53,626 bases of DNA from JBDTZF01 sp040005265. GTDB taxonomy: Bacteria > Verrucomicrobiota > Verrucomicrobiia > Chthoniobacterales > UBA10450. Positions 8,383 through 15,838 of the stretch are shown here, piece after piece. The stretch spans positions 1 to 53,626 of the forward strand of contig JBDTZF010000004.1 of the NCBI GenBank assembly GCA_040005265.1, in the 5' to 3' direction. Numbering within the stretch: the first letter of the stretch is position 1; every line of letters begins with the position of its first letter. The notes beneath the pieces were generated by a model. It did no database searches. It was given only the letters and a program-made list of their open reading frames with translations, and was not told where the DNA came from. Both the position numbers and the translations under genes were made by a program.

Positions 8383-9135
8383 CGGCTCCTTTTCGCTGCC
8401 GTCGTCGTCGGCATACTCGCTCAGTCGGCCTTCGCCGCCGAAGTCATTCCGACAAAACCGGACCGCTATTTTAGTGATTACGCCAGCGTCGTTTCAAACG
8501 ACGCCGCTCTCCGATTCAACTCACAACTCGAGCAATTCGAACGGGAAACCTCGAACCAGATCGTGGTCGCGGTTTTTCCGAAGATGCAAAGCGATTCCGA
8601 CATCGCCGACTACACCCAGCGGGTTGCTCAAGCATGGGGCGTCGGCCAAAAGGACCGGCGAAACGGCGCGGTCCTCTTCGTTTTCACCCAGGATCACAAG
8701 ATGTTTATCCAGGTCGGTTACGGACTGGAAGGCGCTCTTCCGGACGCGACGGCGTTCGATATTACCGAATACCGAATCAAGCCGCACTTTAAGACGAACG
8801 ACTACGAAGGCGGATTAGCTGCCGGCATCGATTCTATTCTGCAAGCCATTCGCGGCGAGTATAAGGGAACCGGTTCGACTGTCAGAGAGAGGCAAACCGG
8901 AAAGAGCAACGGATACGGCGGTTTCGTCCTCCTGATCTTTTTCATCGTTTTCATGATCATGATCTCGAGATCCAAAAAGCGCCGGGGTTATCGTTACTCC
9001 GGATTTGGCGGTCCATTCATCGGGGGATGGTCGGGCGGCTCCGGCGGAGGCTGGTCGTCGGGTGGCGGCGGCGGCGGCGGTTTTAGTGGTGGGGGCGGAA
9101 GTTTTGGCGGTGGAGGAGCTGGCTCTAGCTGGTAA
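8320..9135 (+). CDS. TPM-domain membrane protein (YgcG-like)
   Basis: A protein with an N-terminal hydrophobic stretch (LLFAAVVVGILAQSAFAAEV) that reads as a signal peptide, then a TPM domain: RYFSDYASVVSND, NQIVVAVFPKM, the NGAVLFVFTQDHKMFIQVGY strand and LEGALPDATAFDI. A transmembrane helix (FVLLIFFIVFMIMI) and a Gly/Ser-rich tail follow, which is the standard YgcG-type layout. The start is uncertain. The GTG chosen here lies inside a REP-like repeat; the next ATG upstream (8191) would overlap lemA by 62 bases. No ATG, GTG or TTG exists between the GTG and the signal peptide, so the repeat may supply the start. It likely works with LemA. Confidence 0.75.
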   Translation: MLEYGGEAVLVGIARRSGRSTRLLFAAVVVGILAQSAFAAEVIPTKPDRYFSDYASVVSNDAALRFNSQLEQFERETSNQIVVAVFPKMQSDSDIADYTQRVAQAWGVGQKDRRNGAVLFVFTQDHKMFIQVGYGLEGALPDATAFDITEYRIKPHFKTNDYEGGLAAGIDSILQAIRGEYKGTGSTVRERQTGKSNGYGGFVLLIFFIVFMIMISRSKKRRGYRYSGFGGPFIGGWSGGSGGGWSSGGGGGGGFSGGGGSFGGGGAGSSW

Positions 9136-9138
9136 CAG

Positions 9139-9579
9139 ATGCGGACAAAAGAATTTCTCAGCAAACTCGAGCACGACCGCATCGTGCAGGCGATTCGCGA
9201 CGCCGAGTCGAAAACTTCCGGCGAAATCCGCGTGTACATCCAGCGCGGCAAATTGAAGGACGATCCGCTCGTTGCCGCTCAAGAAAAATTCCAGCAATTG
9301 GGAATGGATAAGACGCGGGATCGTAATGCCGTGCTCATTTTCGTGGCGCCGCGGGCGCACAAGTTTGCCGTAGTCGGCGACAAGGCCGTCCATGAGAAGT
9401 GCGGGGAAGAATTCTGGCAAAGAGTTGTCGGTGAAATGCGGGAACATTTTAAGAATGAGAAATTCAATCACGCCATCCTTGAGGTGATTGGGGAGGTGGC
9501 CAAATTGCTGGCGGCGCATTTTCCAGGAACATCGACATCGTCATCCAACGAATTGCCGGATGATGTGATCGAGCGGTAG
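9139..9579 (+). CDS. TPM-domain protein, soluble paralogue
   Basis: A 146-residue protein with a TPM domain and no signal peptide: a first helix (LSKLEHDRIVQAIRDAESK), then SGEIRVYIQRG, DRNAVLIFVAPRAHKFAVVG, and GEEFWQRVVGEMREHFKN. It begins four bases after the first TPM gene and is the second TPM protein of the lemA unit, as in other lemA clusters. The role is unknown; TPM domains have been proposed as phosphatase-like or as membrane-associated assembly factors, and nothing here decides between these. Confidence 0.85.
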   Translation: MRTKEFLSKLEHDRIVQAIRDAESKTSGEIRVYIQRGKLKDDPLVAAQEKFQQLGMDKTRDRNAVLIFVAPRAHKFAVVGDKAVHEKCGEEFWQRVVGEMREHFKNEKFNHAILEVIGEVAKLLAAHFPGTSTSSSNELPDDVIER

Positions 9580-9580
9580 C

Positions 9581-9660
9581 ACAGGCATCCTGCCTGTGGG
9601 GCCGGGGGGCATCCTGCCTGCCACATGTCTGCAGGGCCAGCGGCCGCAGGATGCGGCTTG
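9581..9660. repeat. CAGGCATCCTGCCTG repeat cluster
   Basis: The palindromic word ACAGGCATCCTGCCTGT (9581-9597) is followed by a second GGCATCCTGCCTGCC (9608-9622) and an inverted relic (GCCGCAGGATGC). This is a short dispersed palindrome cluster downstream of the TPM genes. The spacing is irregular and there are only two or three units, so it is not a CRISPR array. Confidence 0.65.
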
Positions 9661-9724
9661 CAAAGTCGCCGATTTGGTCTTTATTCCACGCTCCGCAGCG
9701 AGTTTTTTGAACTACGCCGTTGGT

Positions 9725-9767
9725 CCCTGGGTTTCCATCGCATGATGCGAAACTGCACTCGCCAGGG
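9725..9767. promoter_or_regulatory. Hairpin-forming leader element upstream of rpoA
   Basis: CCCTGG pairs with CCAGGG at the two ends and GTTTC with GAAAC inside, around a near-palindrome CGCATGATGCG. It lies about 107 bases before rpoA, between the CAGGCATCCTG repeat and the GAGTTAGCGATT repeat. It could be an RNA structure in the rpoA-rplQ leader or simply another repeat; there is no T-run for a terminator. Confidence 0.35.
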
Positions 9768-9786
9768 GTAACCCGGCTTTTGAAGG

Positions 9787-9870
9787 AGTTAGCGATTCAA
9801 TGTTTGAATGATCGGCTGATTTGTCTCTGCAAATTCACTAAATCACTCACTCGCTGAATCGCTCATTGAT
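9787..9870. repeat. GAGTTAGCGATT palindromic repeat, copy B
   Basis: Begins GGAGTTAGCGATT and contains opposed words (AATGTTTGAATGATCGGCTG versus CACTCGCTGAATCGCTCATT). It is related to copy A at 842-940. It ends three bases before the rpoA start codon, so both copies lie directly before a gene start. Confidence 0.55.
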
Positions 9871-9873
9871 ACT

Positions 9874-10911
9874 ATGCCAGTCCGATACGGTCGTTTTGAA
9901 ATGCCGAAAAATCTCGTCAAAGACGAGAACTCAGCCACTGAAACCTACGCCAAGTTTACCGCCGAGCCGTTTGAGGCGGGATACGGGCACACAGTTGGAA
10001 ACTCGCTCCGGCGGGTTCTCCTTTCCTCGCTCGAAGGCGCTGCCATCACCGCGGTTAAAATCACCGGGGCCCAACACGAATTCGCCACTCTGCCTGGCGT
10101 CGTCGAGGATGTCACCGATATCGTCCTGAATCTTAAAAAGGTTAAGTTCAAGGCCGAGGACCACGAGCCGAAGAAACTTTCACTCACAGTGAACAAGGAG
10201 GGTGCGGTCACCGCCGGCGACATTCAGGAGATCTCGGGCTACGAAGTACTCAACCCGAAGCAGATCATCTGCACGCTGGATAAGAAACATAAGTTCGACG
10301 CCGAGCTCGAAGTGCGGGTCGGACGTGGATTCGCCACCGGCGAGGAAAACAAGCGCACCGATCAGCCGATCGGTCTCATTCCGATCGATTCTATTTTTTC
10401 ACCGGTCACCCGCGTGAAGTATGCGGTGGAAAACACTCGCGTCGGTCAGCGCACCGATTACGACAAGCTGCTTCTCGAAGTTTGGACCGATGGCCGGTTG
10501 ACTCCGGAGGACGCTTTGCTGCAGGCCTCCGCAATTCTCCGCCACCACCTCGACGTGTTCGTGAACTACAACGAGAACGTGGTCGAGTTCGATCAGACCC
10601 CGGCGGGTGTGAGCGAAGAGAACATGAAGCTCAAGAAATTGCTCAACATGAGCGTAAACGAGATCGAGCTCAGTGTGCGCGCGGCTAATTGTTTGAATAA
10701 CGCGAACATCACCACCGTGGGCCAGCTTGCCCAGAAGACCGAGGCCGAAATGCTCAAGTACCGTAACTTCGGCAAGAAATCGCTGAACGAAATTAAAGAT
10801 AAACTTCAGCAACTCGGTCTAAGTCTCGGAATGAAATTCGAGACCGGCTTGATAGACACCCCGGTCGGAGTCGAGATCCCGAGTGGGAACGGCGCCGCCG
10901 CTGTTATCTAA
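9874..10911 (+). CDS. rpoA: DNA-directed RNA polymerase subunit alpha
   Basis: A 345-residue alpha subunit. The N-terminal domain (about 1-235) has the dimerisation signature EAGYGHTVGNSLRRVLLSSL and the insert region PVTRVKYAVENTRVGQRTDY, which contact beta and beta-prime. The C-terminal domain (~255-325) has NMSVNEIELSVRAANCL and then NFGKKSLNEIKDKL, the DNA/UP-element and activator-binding part. rplQ follows, as in most bacteria. The usual upstream partners rpsM, rpsK and rpsD are not here; instead there are two repeats and the TPM genes. No normal Shine-Dalgarno sequence is visible in the repeat-derived leader. Confidence 0.97.
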   Translation: MPVRYGRFEMPKNLVKDENSATETYAKFTAEPFEAGYGHTVGNSLRRVLLSSLEGAAITAVKITGAQHEFATLPGVVEDVTDIVLNLKKVKFKAEDHEPKKLSLTVNKEGAVTAGDIQEISGYEVLNPKQIICTLDKKHKFDAELEVRVGRGFATGEENKRTDQPIGLIPIDSIFSPVTRVKYAVENTRVGQRTDYDKLLLEVWTDGRLTPEDALLQASAILRHHLDVFVNYNENVVEFDQTPAGVSEENMKLKKLLNMSVNEIELSVRAANCLNNANITTVGQLAQKTEAEMLKYRNFGKKSLNEIKDKLQQLGLSLGMKFETGLIDTPVGVEIPSGNGAAAVI

Positions 10912-10938
10912 CCTTCAGCGAAAACCATCGCCCGATTT

Positions 10939-11490
10939 ATGAGGCATCAAAAGAAAACGATTAAGCTTGGACGCACGGCGGCGCATCGAAAAGCGCTGCT
11001 GGCCAATCAGGTTTGCAGTTTGATTGAGCACCAGCGGATCAAGACCACCCTGGCCAAGGCGAAGGCAGTTCGCCCGCTGGCGGAAAGAATGGTCACGCTT
11101 GGCAAAAAAGGGTCGCTGCATGCCCGGCGAACCGCACTGGCCACGTTGCGTCACAAGGACATGGTGAAGAAATTGTTCGACGACATCGCGCCCAGATCGA
11201 CAGACCGCAACGGCGGTTACACCCGCATCGTTAAGCTCGGCCAGCGCAAAAGCGATTCCGCGCCGATGGCATTCATCGAATGGGTCGATGCCGCGGCGGT
11301 AGTCGAGGAAAAACCGGTCGAAGAAAAAGCGACGAAGAACAAAGAAAAATCCAAGCCGGAGTCCAAGCCCGAAAAAGTAACGGCCGAAGAGCCGGTTGCG
11401 ACGGAGGAAAAATCAGAGGCGCCGGCGGAAGAACAGGCAAAGTCGAAAAAGCGCGGCTGGTTCGGGCGGAAGGGTGACGAGAAGAAATAG
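10939..11490 (+). CDS. rplQ: 50S ribosomal protein L17 with charged C-terminal extension
   Basis: A 183-residue L17. Residues 1-118 match the ribosomal core: MRHQKKTIKLGRTAAHRKAL, KTTLAKAKAVRPLAE, LGKKGSLHARRTAL, and RIVKLGQRKSDSAPMAFIEW. The remaining ~65 residues are a Lys/Glu/Ala/Pro-rich, low-complexity tail. Typical L17 is 115-130 residues, so the tail is an addition that probably lies on the ribosome surface near the exit tunnel side. It follows rpoA by 27 bases and belongs to the same operon. Confidence 0.96.
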   Translation: MRHQKKTIKLGRTAAHRKALLANQVCSLIEHQRIKTTLAKAKAVRPLAERMVTLGKKGSLHARRTALATLRHKDMVKKLFDDIAPRSTDRNGGYTRIVKLGQRKSDSAPMAFIEWVDAAAVVEEKPVEEKATKNKEKSKPESKPEKVTAEEPVATEEKSEAPAEEQAKSKKRGWFGRKGDEKK

Positions 11491-11541
11491 ATTCGCCAAT
11501 TTCGTGAAACTGCCCGCCGAGCGCGCATCGCATTCAGAGAC

Positions 11542-11571
11542 GGGCGATTGAGGTCAATCGCCCCTACCTCA
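11542..11571. repeat. GGGCGATTG-GGTCAATC palindromic repeat, copy 2
   Basis: GGGCGATTGAGGTCAATCGC followed by CCCTACCTC, nearly identical to 6351-6380. It lies between the convergent rplQ and phosphoesterase genes. On the reverse strand the word GAGGTAGGGG supplies the last Arg codon and the TAG stop of the phosphoesterase. Confidence 0.7.
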
Positions 11572-12004
11572 ACGCAACCAGTCGCCAGTTCAATTTCCCA
11601 TCCTGGAACTCCAGCCACGCCACGCTGGGCGCAGAGCCCTGGCTCGGTCGTGTAACGCACCCGGGATTCAAGAACAATACGCCGCTCCGTTTTTCATTTC
11701 TCGCCACGTGCGTATGACCATGCAAAACAACATCGACATCGTCCGGCGAACGCTCGGGAGGAATATGCTGAAGACGAATTTTTCTGCCATCGCGGGTTAG
11801 ATCGACAACCAGGGGCCAATTATTATTTTCATCGCAGTTTCCCCGAACAACAGTCAATGGCGGCCCGAGCGAGCGCAGTTCATCCACGATCCATTCCGCG
11901 CACACGTCTCCAAGATGCCAGATTTCATCCGCATCCGCTGCCATTTCGAGAATCTTGTTAGGCAATTTATTGTGAGTGTCGGCCAGAATGAAAATTTTTG
12001 TCAT
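11564..12004 (-). CDS. YfcE/MJ0936-family metallophosphoesterase
   Basis: A 146-residue calcineurin-fold phosphoesterase of the short YfcE/MJ0936 type. The metal-binding motifs are all visible: DTH in ILADTHNKLP, GD in IWHLGDVC, the GNCD motif in VVRGNCDENN, and the GHTH motif in VVLHGHTHVA, with NPGC near the end. These enzymes cleave phosphodiesters or phosphomonoesters with two metal ions; the physiological substrate is unknown. The ATG at 12004 gives the correct family start (MTKIFILAD) and lies inside a repeat (CTTCGCTCGACATGAC on the coding strand). The stop codon also lies inside a different repeat. Confidence 0.9.
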   Translation of the reverse strand: MTKIFILADTHNKLPNKILEMAADADEIWHLGDVCAEWIVDELRSLGPPLTVVRGNCDENNNWPLVVDLTRDGRKIRLQHIPPERSPDDVDVVLHGHTHVARNEKRSGVLFLNPGCVTRPSQGSAPSVAWLEFQDGKLNWRLVALR

Positions 12005-12122
12005 GTCGAGCGAAGTCGGGACGTAATCTCCAAATACCAAAATCCAAGCTCCAAAGGAACTTCAATGTCTAAACTCCAAAAAATCCCTGGTGGCCTTTGC
12101 GTCCTTCGCGCGAGGCCGTAAC
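12001..12122. repeat. Repeat-derived leader between phosphoesterase and helicase
   Basis: Begins TCATGTCGAGCGAAGTCGGG, a relative of the GCTTCGCTCAGGATGACA elements, then low-complexity CCAAATACCAAAATCCAAGC and CTAAACTCCAAAAAATCC, then GGTGGCCTTTGCGTCCTTCG. These words resemble dispersed intergenic repeats rather than a promoter. No clear promoter for either divergent gene was found. Confidence 0.45.
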
Positions 12123-12130
12123 TTCTTTTC

Positions 12131-13348
12131 GTGTCATTTAACAAATTTGACCTCTCCGATGAAGTAGTGCGCGGAACCCAGGCTATGGGTTTCACCGAGC
12201 CGACGCCGATTCAACTGCGCGCTTTTCCAATCATTCTGGCGGGCAAGGACCTGATCGGCACCGCGCAGACCGGCACGGGCAAGACCGCGGCATTCGCGCT
12301 GCCGATTCTGACCTTGCTGGCCAAGCACGGCGCTTTCCGATGTCTCGTGCTGGAACCCACCCGCGAGCTCGCGGCTCAGGTGGAGACTGCGTTTCGCGAT
12401 TACGGGCGCTTTACCGATTTGCGCGCTGCGGTTGTGCATGGCGGGGTCGGTTACGGCAAACAGCGCGAAGAACTCAAGCGCGGCGTTGATATTCTCGCGG
12501 CGACACCCGGCCGGCTCCTCGACCTTCTCGAACAACGCACGATGGACTTGCGCCAGGTGAGTATCCTGGTGCTCGACGAAGTAGATCGCATGCTCGACAT
12601 GGGATTTCTGCCCGACGTGCGTCGCATTGTGGAACAAATTTCGACCGATCGGCAAACGCTCCTCTTTTCCGCGACCCTGCCTCCGGAAATCGAGCGACTC
12701 GCCTCCTGGGTTCTCCACGAACCCGAACTGGTAGAAATTGGCATCCGCCGTTCGCCGGCGGAGACGGTCACTCACGCCGTCTATCCGGTCGCCGCCGAGC
12801 AAAAGTTCGATCTGCTGATGGCCTTGCTGGAAAAAACCAACTTCGATAGCGCGCTCATTTTTTCTCGGACCAAGCATGGCGCCGATCGCATCGCGCACCA
12901 ATTAAAGCAGGGCAAGCATTCCGTCGCCGTGCTGCATTCCAACCGAACCCAGCGGGAACGCATCGAAGCCCTCGAAGGATTCAAGAGCGGGAAGTATGAA
13001 GTGATGGTAGCGACTGATATTGCCGCGCGCGGGCTCGACATCGCGGGTGTGAGTCATGTGATCAATTACGATGTCCCCGAGCATCCGGAGGATTACGTGC
13101 ACCGCATCGGCCGGACCGGCCGGGCCCAGAATGTAGGCGACGCCTTTACGCTGATGAACGGACAGGAAGTTGCCGCGCTGCAAGCGATCGAACGTTTCAT
13201 CGGCCGCAAAATTCCGCGCCTGAAGCTCGAGAACTTTTCCTATCTGTACACCGTCCTTTTCGAACCGGAGTCGGCCACGGGAGGCAAACGGGCCATCGGC
13301 GGCGGCCGGACCCACCGGGGTTATTCCTTCGGGCGCAGACGGAGGTAA
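12131..13348 (+). CDS. rhlE: DEAD-box ATP-dependent RNA helicase (RhlE-like)
   Basis: A 405-residue DEAD-box RNA helicase, probably in RNA remodelling, ribosome assembly or decay. Motifs in order: Q motif (GFTEPTPIQLRAFP), motif I AQTGTGKTAAF, Ia PTRELAAQ, motif II, motif III SAT, IV LIFSRTKHGAD, V ATDIAARGLDIAGV, VI HRIGRTGR. Motif II reads DEVD rather than DEAD, an Ala-to-Val change at the third position. The protein lacks the long C-terminal tail of many RhlE proteins and ends in a short basic stretch. The start codon is GTG and the leader contains repeat-like sequence. Convergent with the aspartyl protease gene. Confidence 0.93.
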   Translation: MSFNKFDLSDEVVRGTQAMGFTEPTPIQLRAFPIILAGKDLIGTAQTGTGKTAAFALPILTLLAKHGAFRCLVLEPTRELAAQVETAFRDYGRFTDLRAAVVHGGVGYGKQREELKRGVDILAATPGRLLDLLEQRTMDLRQVSILVLDEVDRMLDMGFLPDVRRIVEQISTDRQTLLFSATLPPEIERLASWVLHEPELVEIGIRRSPAETVTHAVYPVAAEQKFDLLMALLEKTNFDSALIFSRTKHGADRIAHQLKQGKHSVAVLHSNRTQRERIEALEGFKSGKYEVMVATDIAARGLDIAGVSHVINYDVPEHPEDYVHRIGRTGRAQNVGDAFTLMNGQEVAALQAIERFIGRKIPRLKLENFSYLYTVLFEPESATGGKRAIGGGRTHRGYSFGRRRR

Positions 13349-13358
13349 GAACCTCAGT

Positions 13359-14456
13359 CTATTCCGGAAAAACCGGTCTCGCTCTGGGAGCGCGCGATCC
13401 GTCGGCTGAGCGTTCACGAACAGCGATGGGACTGCCTTCGCGTTTCAAATAAAGGGTGCGATTGCCGAAATCGATAACGCCATGATACCGGTTCAGAATC
13501 TCGGCGCCGAGAAGCCCGGCGACAGGCGGCGTGCCCTCCAATAACCGGCCATGAATCAGTCCTTCGAGATCTACCACGCCTACATCTTTTCCCGCAAAGT
13601 CGACGGAACCGACTGAGAGTTTTCGAATGTAGGCCATGCGCACGCCGCGTTGTTTCAAATTAACGGCCGCAGAACGGAACGGCGTTTCCCGCGTCGGGAT
13701 TTTCATTCGCCTAACAAACGAGCGGTGCAACAAGGTAGCAAACGAACCTGTATCCACCATGAGCTTGGCCGGCGCGTCATTGACCGAGCCGGTGACATAT
13801 AGGTTGAATCCGTCGCTCACCTGGATCGGCACGGCCTGAAAACCCCTGCGGTCAAATCCCGGCGTATTCCCAACCGCGTTCGGATCGCTCTTAAGAAATA
13901 AAATCCGGCGCTGACAATCGAGGACAGCGTTGGTTGGAAAAAGAATGTCAGCCCCCAGGATCCCATCGATTTCCTGCTCCTCCCCCCTGTGCGGGGACCG
14001 GGTGGAGTTTCCGAGATCGACCAGGACCACCGGTTCATCCACCAATTCGAGACTGCCGAGACGGAACTTGCGCACGATGCCTACGTTGTTGAAGGCGCCG
14101 TTGATTTGAACCTTCGAGGGAAGGTTCGGATTGCCGCCAATACCCGTCACCCGAAAATGAGCGCGCCGATGCAGGGCGATCGCGCTAACCGGAGCGCCAC
14201 TATCAACCCCAAGCCAGGCCGGCTTGCCATTAATATAAGCACGGACCAGCAGGTGATTTTGCCGGGACCGCGTGAGGGGCAGGGCGTCAAAATCCGACGG
14301 CGCGCTCCCGCGTGCCTCAGGTTTCGCATCGGAAACCGGCGCGGCAAAGAAAAGCGCCGCGAATAAGATCGACAGCGTCCCTTGCCCGAATAAAAGCACC
14401 CTCCGAATCACGTGCGGGAGAATAGCACGAGTCGTTCCGTTATCCAGAGTGTTCAC
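13359..14456 (-). CDS. Retropepsin-like aspartyl protease, exported, two-lobed
   Basis: A 365-residue protein with an N-terminal hydrophobic segment (LLFGQGTLSILFAALFFAA). It has two retropepsin-like halves: WLGVDSGAPVSAIAL near residue 80 and KLMVDTGSFATLLHRSFV near residue 235, each with the catalytic D-S/T-G, and hydrophobic-hydrophobic-Gly segments later (IDGILGADILF; VAGLLGAEILN). So it is a covalent dimer of the gag-asp_proteas/Asp_protease_2 type. The first lobe has DSG rather than DTG. A second protein of similar design is at 52228-53238. Likely periplasmic or surface. The start may be one of several in-frame codons before the hydrophobic stretch. Confidence 0.82.
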   Translation of the reverse strand: MNTLDNGTTRAILPHVIRRVLLFGQGTLSILFAALFFAAPVSDAKPEARGSAPSDFDALPLTRSRQNHLLVRAYINGKPAWLGVDSGAPVSAIALHRRAHFRVTGIGGNPNLPSKVQINGAFNNVGIVRKFRLGSLELVDEPVVLVDLGNSTRSPHRGEEQEIDGILGADILFPTNAVLDCQRRILFLKSDPNAVGNTPGFDRRGFQAVPIQVSDGFNLYVTGSVNDAPAKLMVDTGSFATLLHRSFVRRMKIPTRETPFRSAAVNLKQRGVRMAYIRKLSVGSVDFAGKDVGVVDLEGLIHGRLLEGTPPVAGLLGAEILNRYHGVIDFGNRTLYLKREGSPIAVRERSADGSRAPRARPVFPE

Positions 14457-14558
14457 GGCCGCGAATCTTTTTCGCCCGATCTCGTCTGACTCTTTGGCCC
14501 CTGAGGGAGCTCGCCGGAATTGCGCGCGAGCGACTGAGGGGGTAAAGAGGAGTCATTC

Positions 14559-15698
14559 ATGAAATCATTTTTACATTCCGCCGTTTTTTTCGTGGTTTGC
14601 GCGCTGTTCGGTTCCACCGCCTCCACCCGCGCCCAGGATGTGGTGGTCGGGGAATTTGCGTCGCTGACCGGGAGCGAGGCAACCTTCGGCATCAACTCCA
14701 GCAATGGTGTTGAGTTGGCCAAAGAGGAGATTAATAACTCCGGCGGCGTGCTCGGCGGACGGAAGATTAAGACGATTATCGAGGACGATCAGTCCCGGCC
14801 GGGACAACCATCCTCCGCCGTGAAAAAGCTCGTCGCCAATGACAAGGCAATCGCGATCCTCGGCGAAATCGCCAGCTCGCGGTCTCTGGAAGCCGCGCCC
14901 ATCTGCCAGTCCGCAAAGATTCCCATGATTTCTCCCGGCTCGACCAACCCGCGCGTTACCGATGTGGGCGACTACATTTTCCGGGTCTGCTTCATCGATA
15001 CTTTCCAGGGCACAGTGATGGCGAAGTTCGCGCTGGAAACGCTGCATGTGAAGAAGGTCGCGATCTTGACCGATGTTCGAAACGATTACTCCGTGGGCTT
15101 AACAAAGTACTTTAAGGAATATTTCACGGCCCACGGCGGCCAAATCGCTTCTGAGCGCTCGTTCAGCGGCGGCGGCACGGACAAGGATTTTCGTGCCCAA
15201 CTCACGTCGATCAAAGCGACCCAGCCGGACGCGATTTTCGTGCCCGGATATTATACGGAAGCCGGATTGATCGCGAAACAGGCGCGCTCCCTCGGAATCA
15301 AGGTGCCATTGATGGGCGGTGACGGTTGGGATTCGCCGAAACTATCCGAGATCGGCGGCAGCGCGATCGACGGTTGTTATTTCGCGACGCATTTCTCGCC
15401 GCAGGACAAAAATCCGAAGGTGCAGGATTTCGTGAAAAAGTACAACGAGAAGTTCAAGACAATGCCTGATGGAATGGCACCCCTGGGTTACGACGCGATG
15501 ATGATACTTGCGCAAGCCATCAATACCGCGGGATCCACAGATGGTGACAAAATTAGAGAGGCGTTGACCAAGGTGAAAGACTATCCTGGCGTTACCGGCA
15601 ACATCACGATCGATGAAAAGCGCAACGCCACCAAGTCGGCCGTGGTCTTGAAAGTGAACGGAAAACAGAACGACTTCGTCACGACGATCGCACCGTAG
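14559..15698 (+). CDS. livK: Branched-chain amino-acid ABC transporter, substrate-binding protein
   Basis: A 379-residue periplasmic-binding protein. The signal peptide is MKSFLHSAVFFVVCALFGST with cleavage near ARAQD. The body has type I binding-protein features: GEFASLTGSEATFGINSSNG, KEEINNSGGVLGGRKI, the ELAS-type hinge AILGEIASSRSLEAAP, and VPLMGGDGWDSP. Together with livH, livM, livG and livF it forms a complete HAAT-family importer for leucine, isoleucine, valine or related compounds (family knowledge; exact substrate not shown). A good Shine-Dalgarno (AGAGGAG) precedes the ATG. A palindromic element separates it from livH. Confidence 0.92.
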   Translation: MKSFLHSAVFFVVCALFGSTASTRAQDVVVGEFASLTGSEATFGINSSNGVELAKEEINNSGGVLGGRKIKTIIEDDQSRPGQPSSAVKKLVANDKAIAILGEIASSRSLEAAPICQSAKIPMISPGSTNPRVTDVGDYIFRVCFIDTFQGTVMAKFALETLHVKKVAILTDVRNDYSVGLTKYFKEYFTAHGGQIASERSFSGGGTDKDFRAQLTSIKATQPDAIFVPGYYTEAGLIAKQARSLGIKVPLMGGDGWDSPKLSEIGGSAIDGCYFATHFSPQDKNPKVQDFVKKYNEKFKTMPDGMAPLGYDAMMILAQAINTAGSTDGDKIREALTKVKDYPGVTGNITIDEKRNATKSAVVLKVNGKQNDFVTTIAP

Positions 15699-15702
15699 AG
15701 AG

Positions 15703-15826
15703 GTTGATTGTTGATTGTTGATTGTTGGTCGGTGATAGAGGCAAACTCCGGGGATGTTTAGCCGAACAGCCGGTTGCTCCTTTCTTCGCTGAAGGTAATT
15801 CCTTCGATCAACCATCAACAATCAAC
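15703..15826. repeat. TTGATTGTTGATTG inverted repeat between livK and livH
   Basis: The left arm is GGTTGATTGTTGATTGTTGA and the right arm CAACCATCAACAATCAACCC; these are complementary, about 80 bases apart. The element could form a hairpin after livK and directly precedes livH, whose normal start codon is missing. It may be a mobile palindrome that has eroded the livH leader. Confidence 0.65.
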
Positions 15827-15838
15827 CCTTAACTTCCT

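Noticed and set aside
9581..9660. Possible CRISPR-like repeats
   Set aside because: Only two or three palindromic words with irregular spacing and no cas genes.
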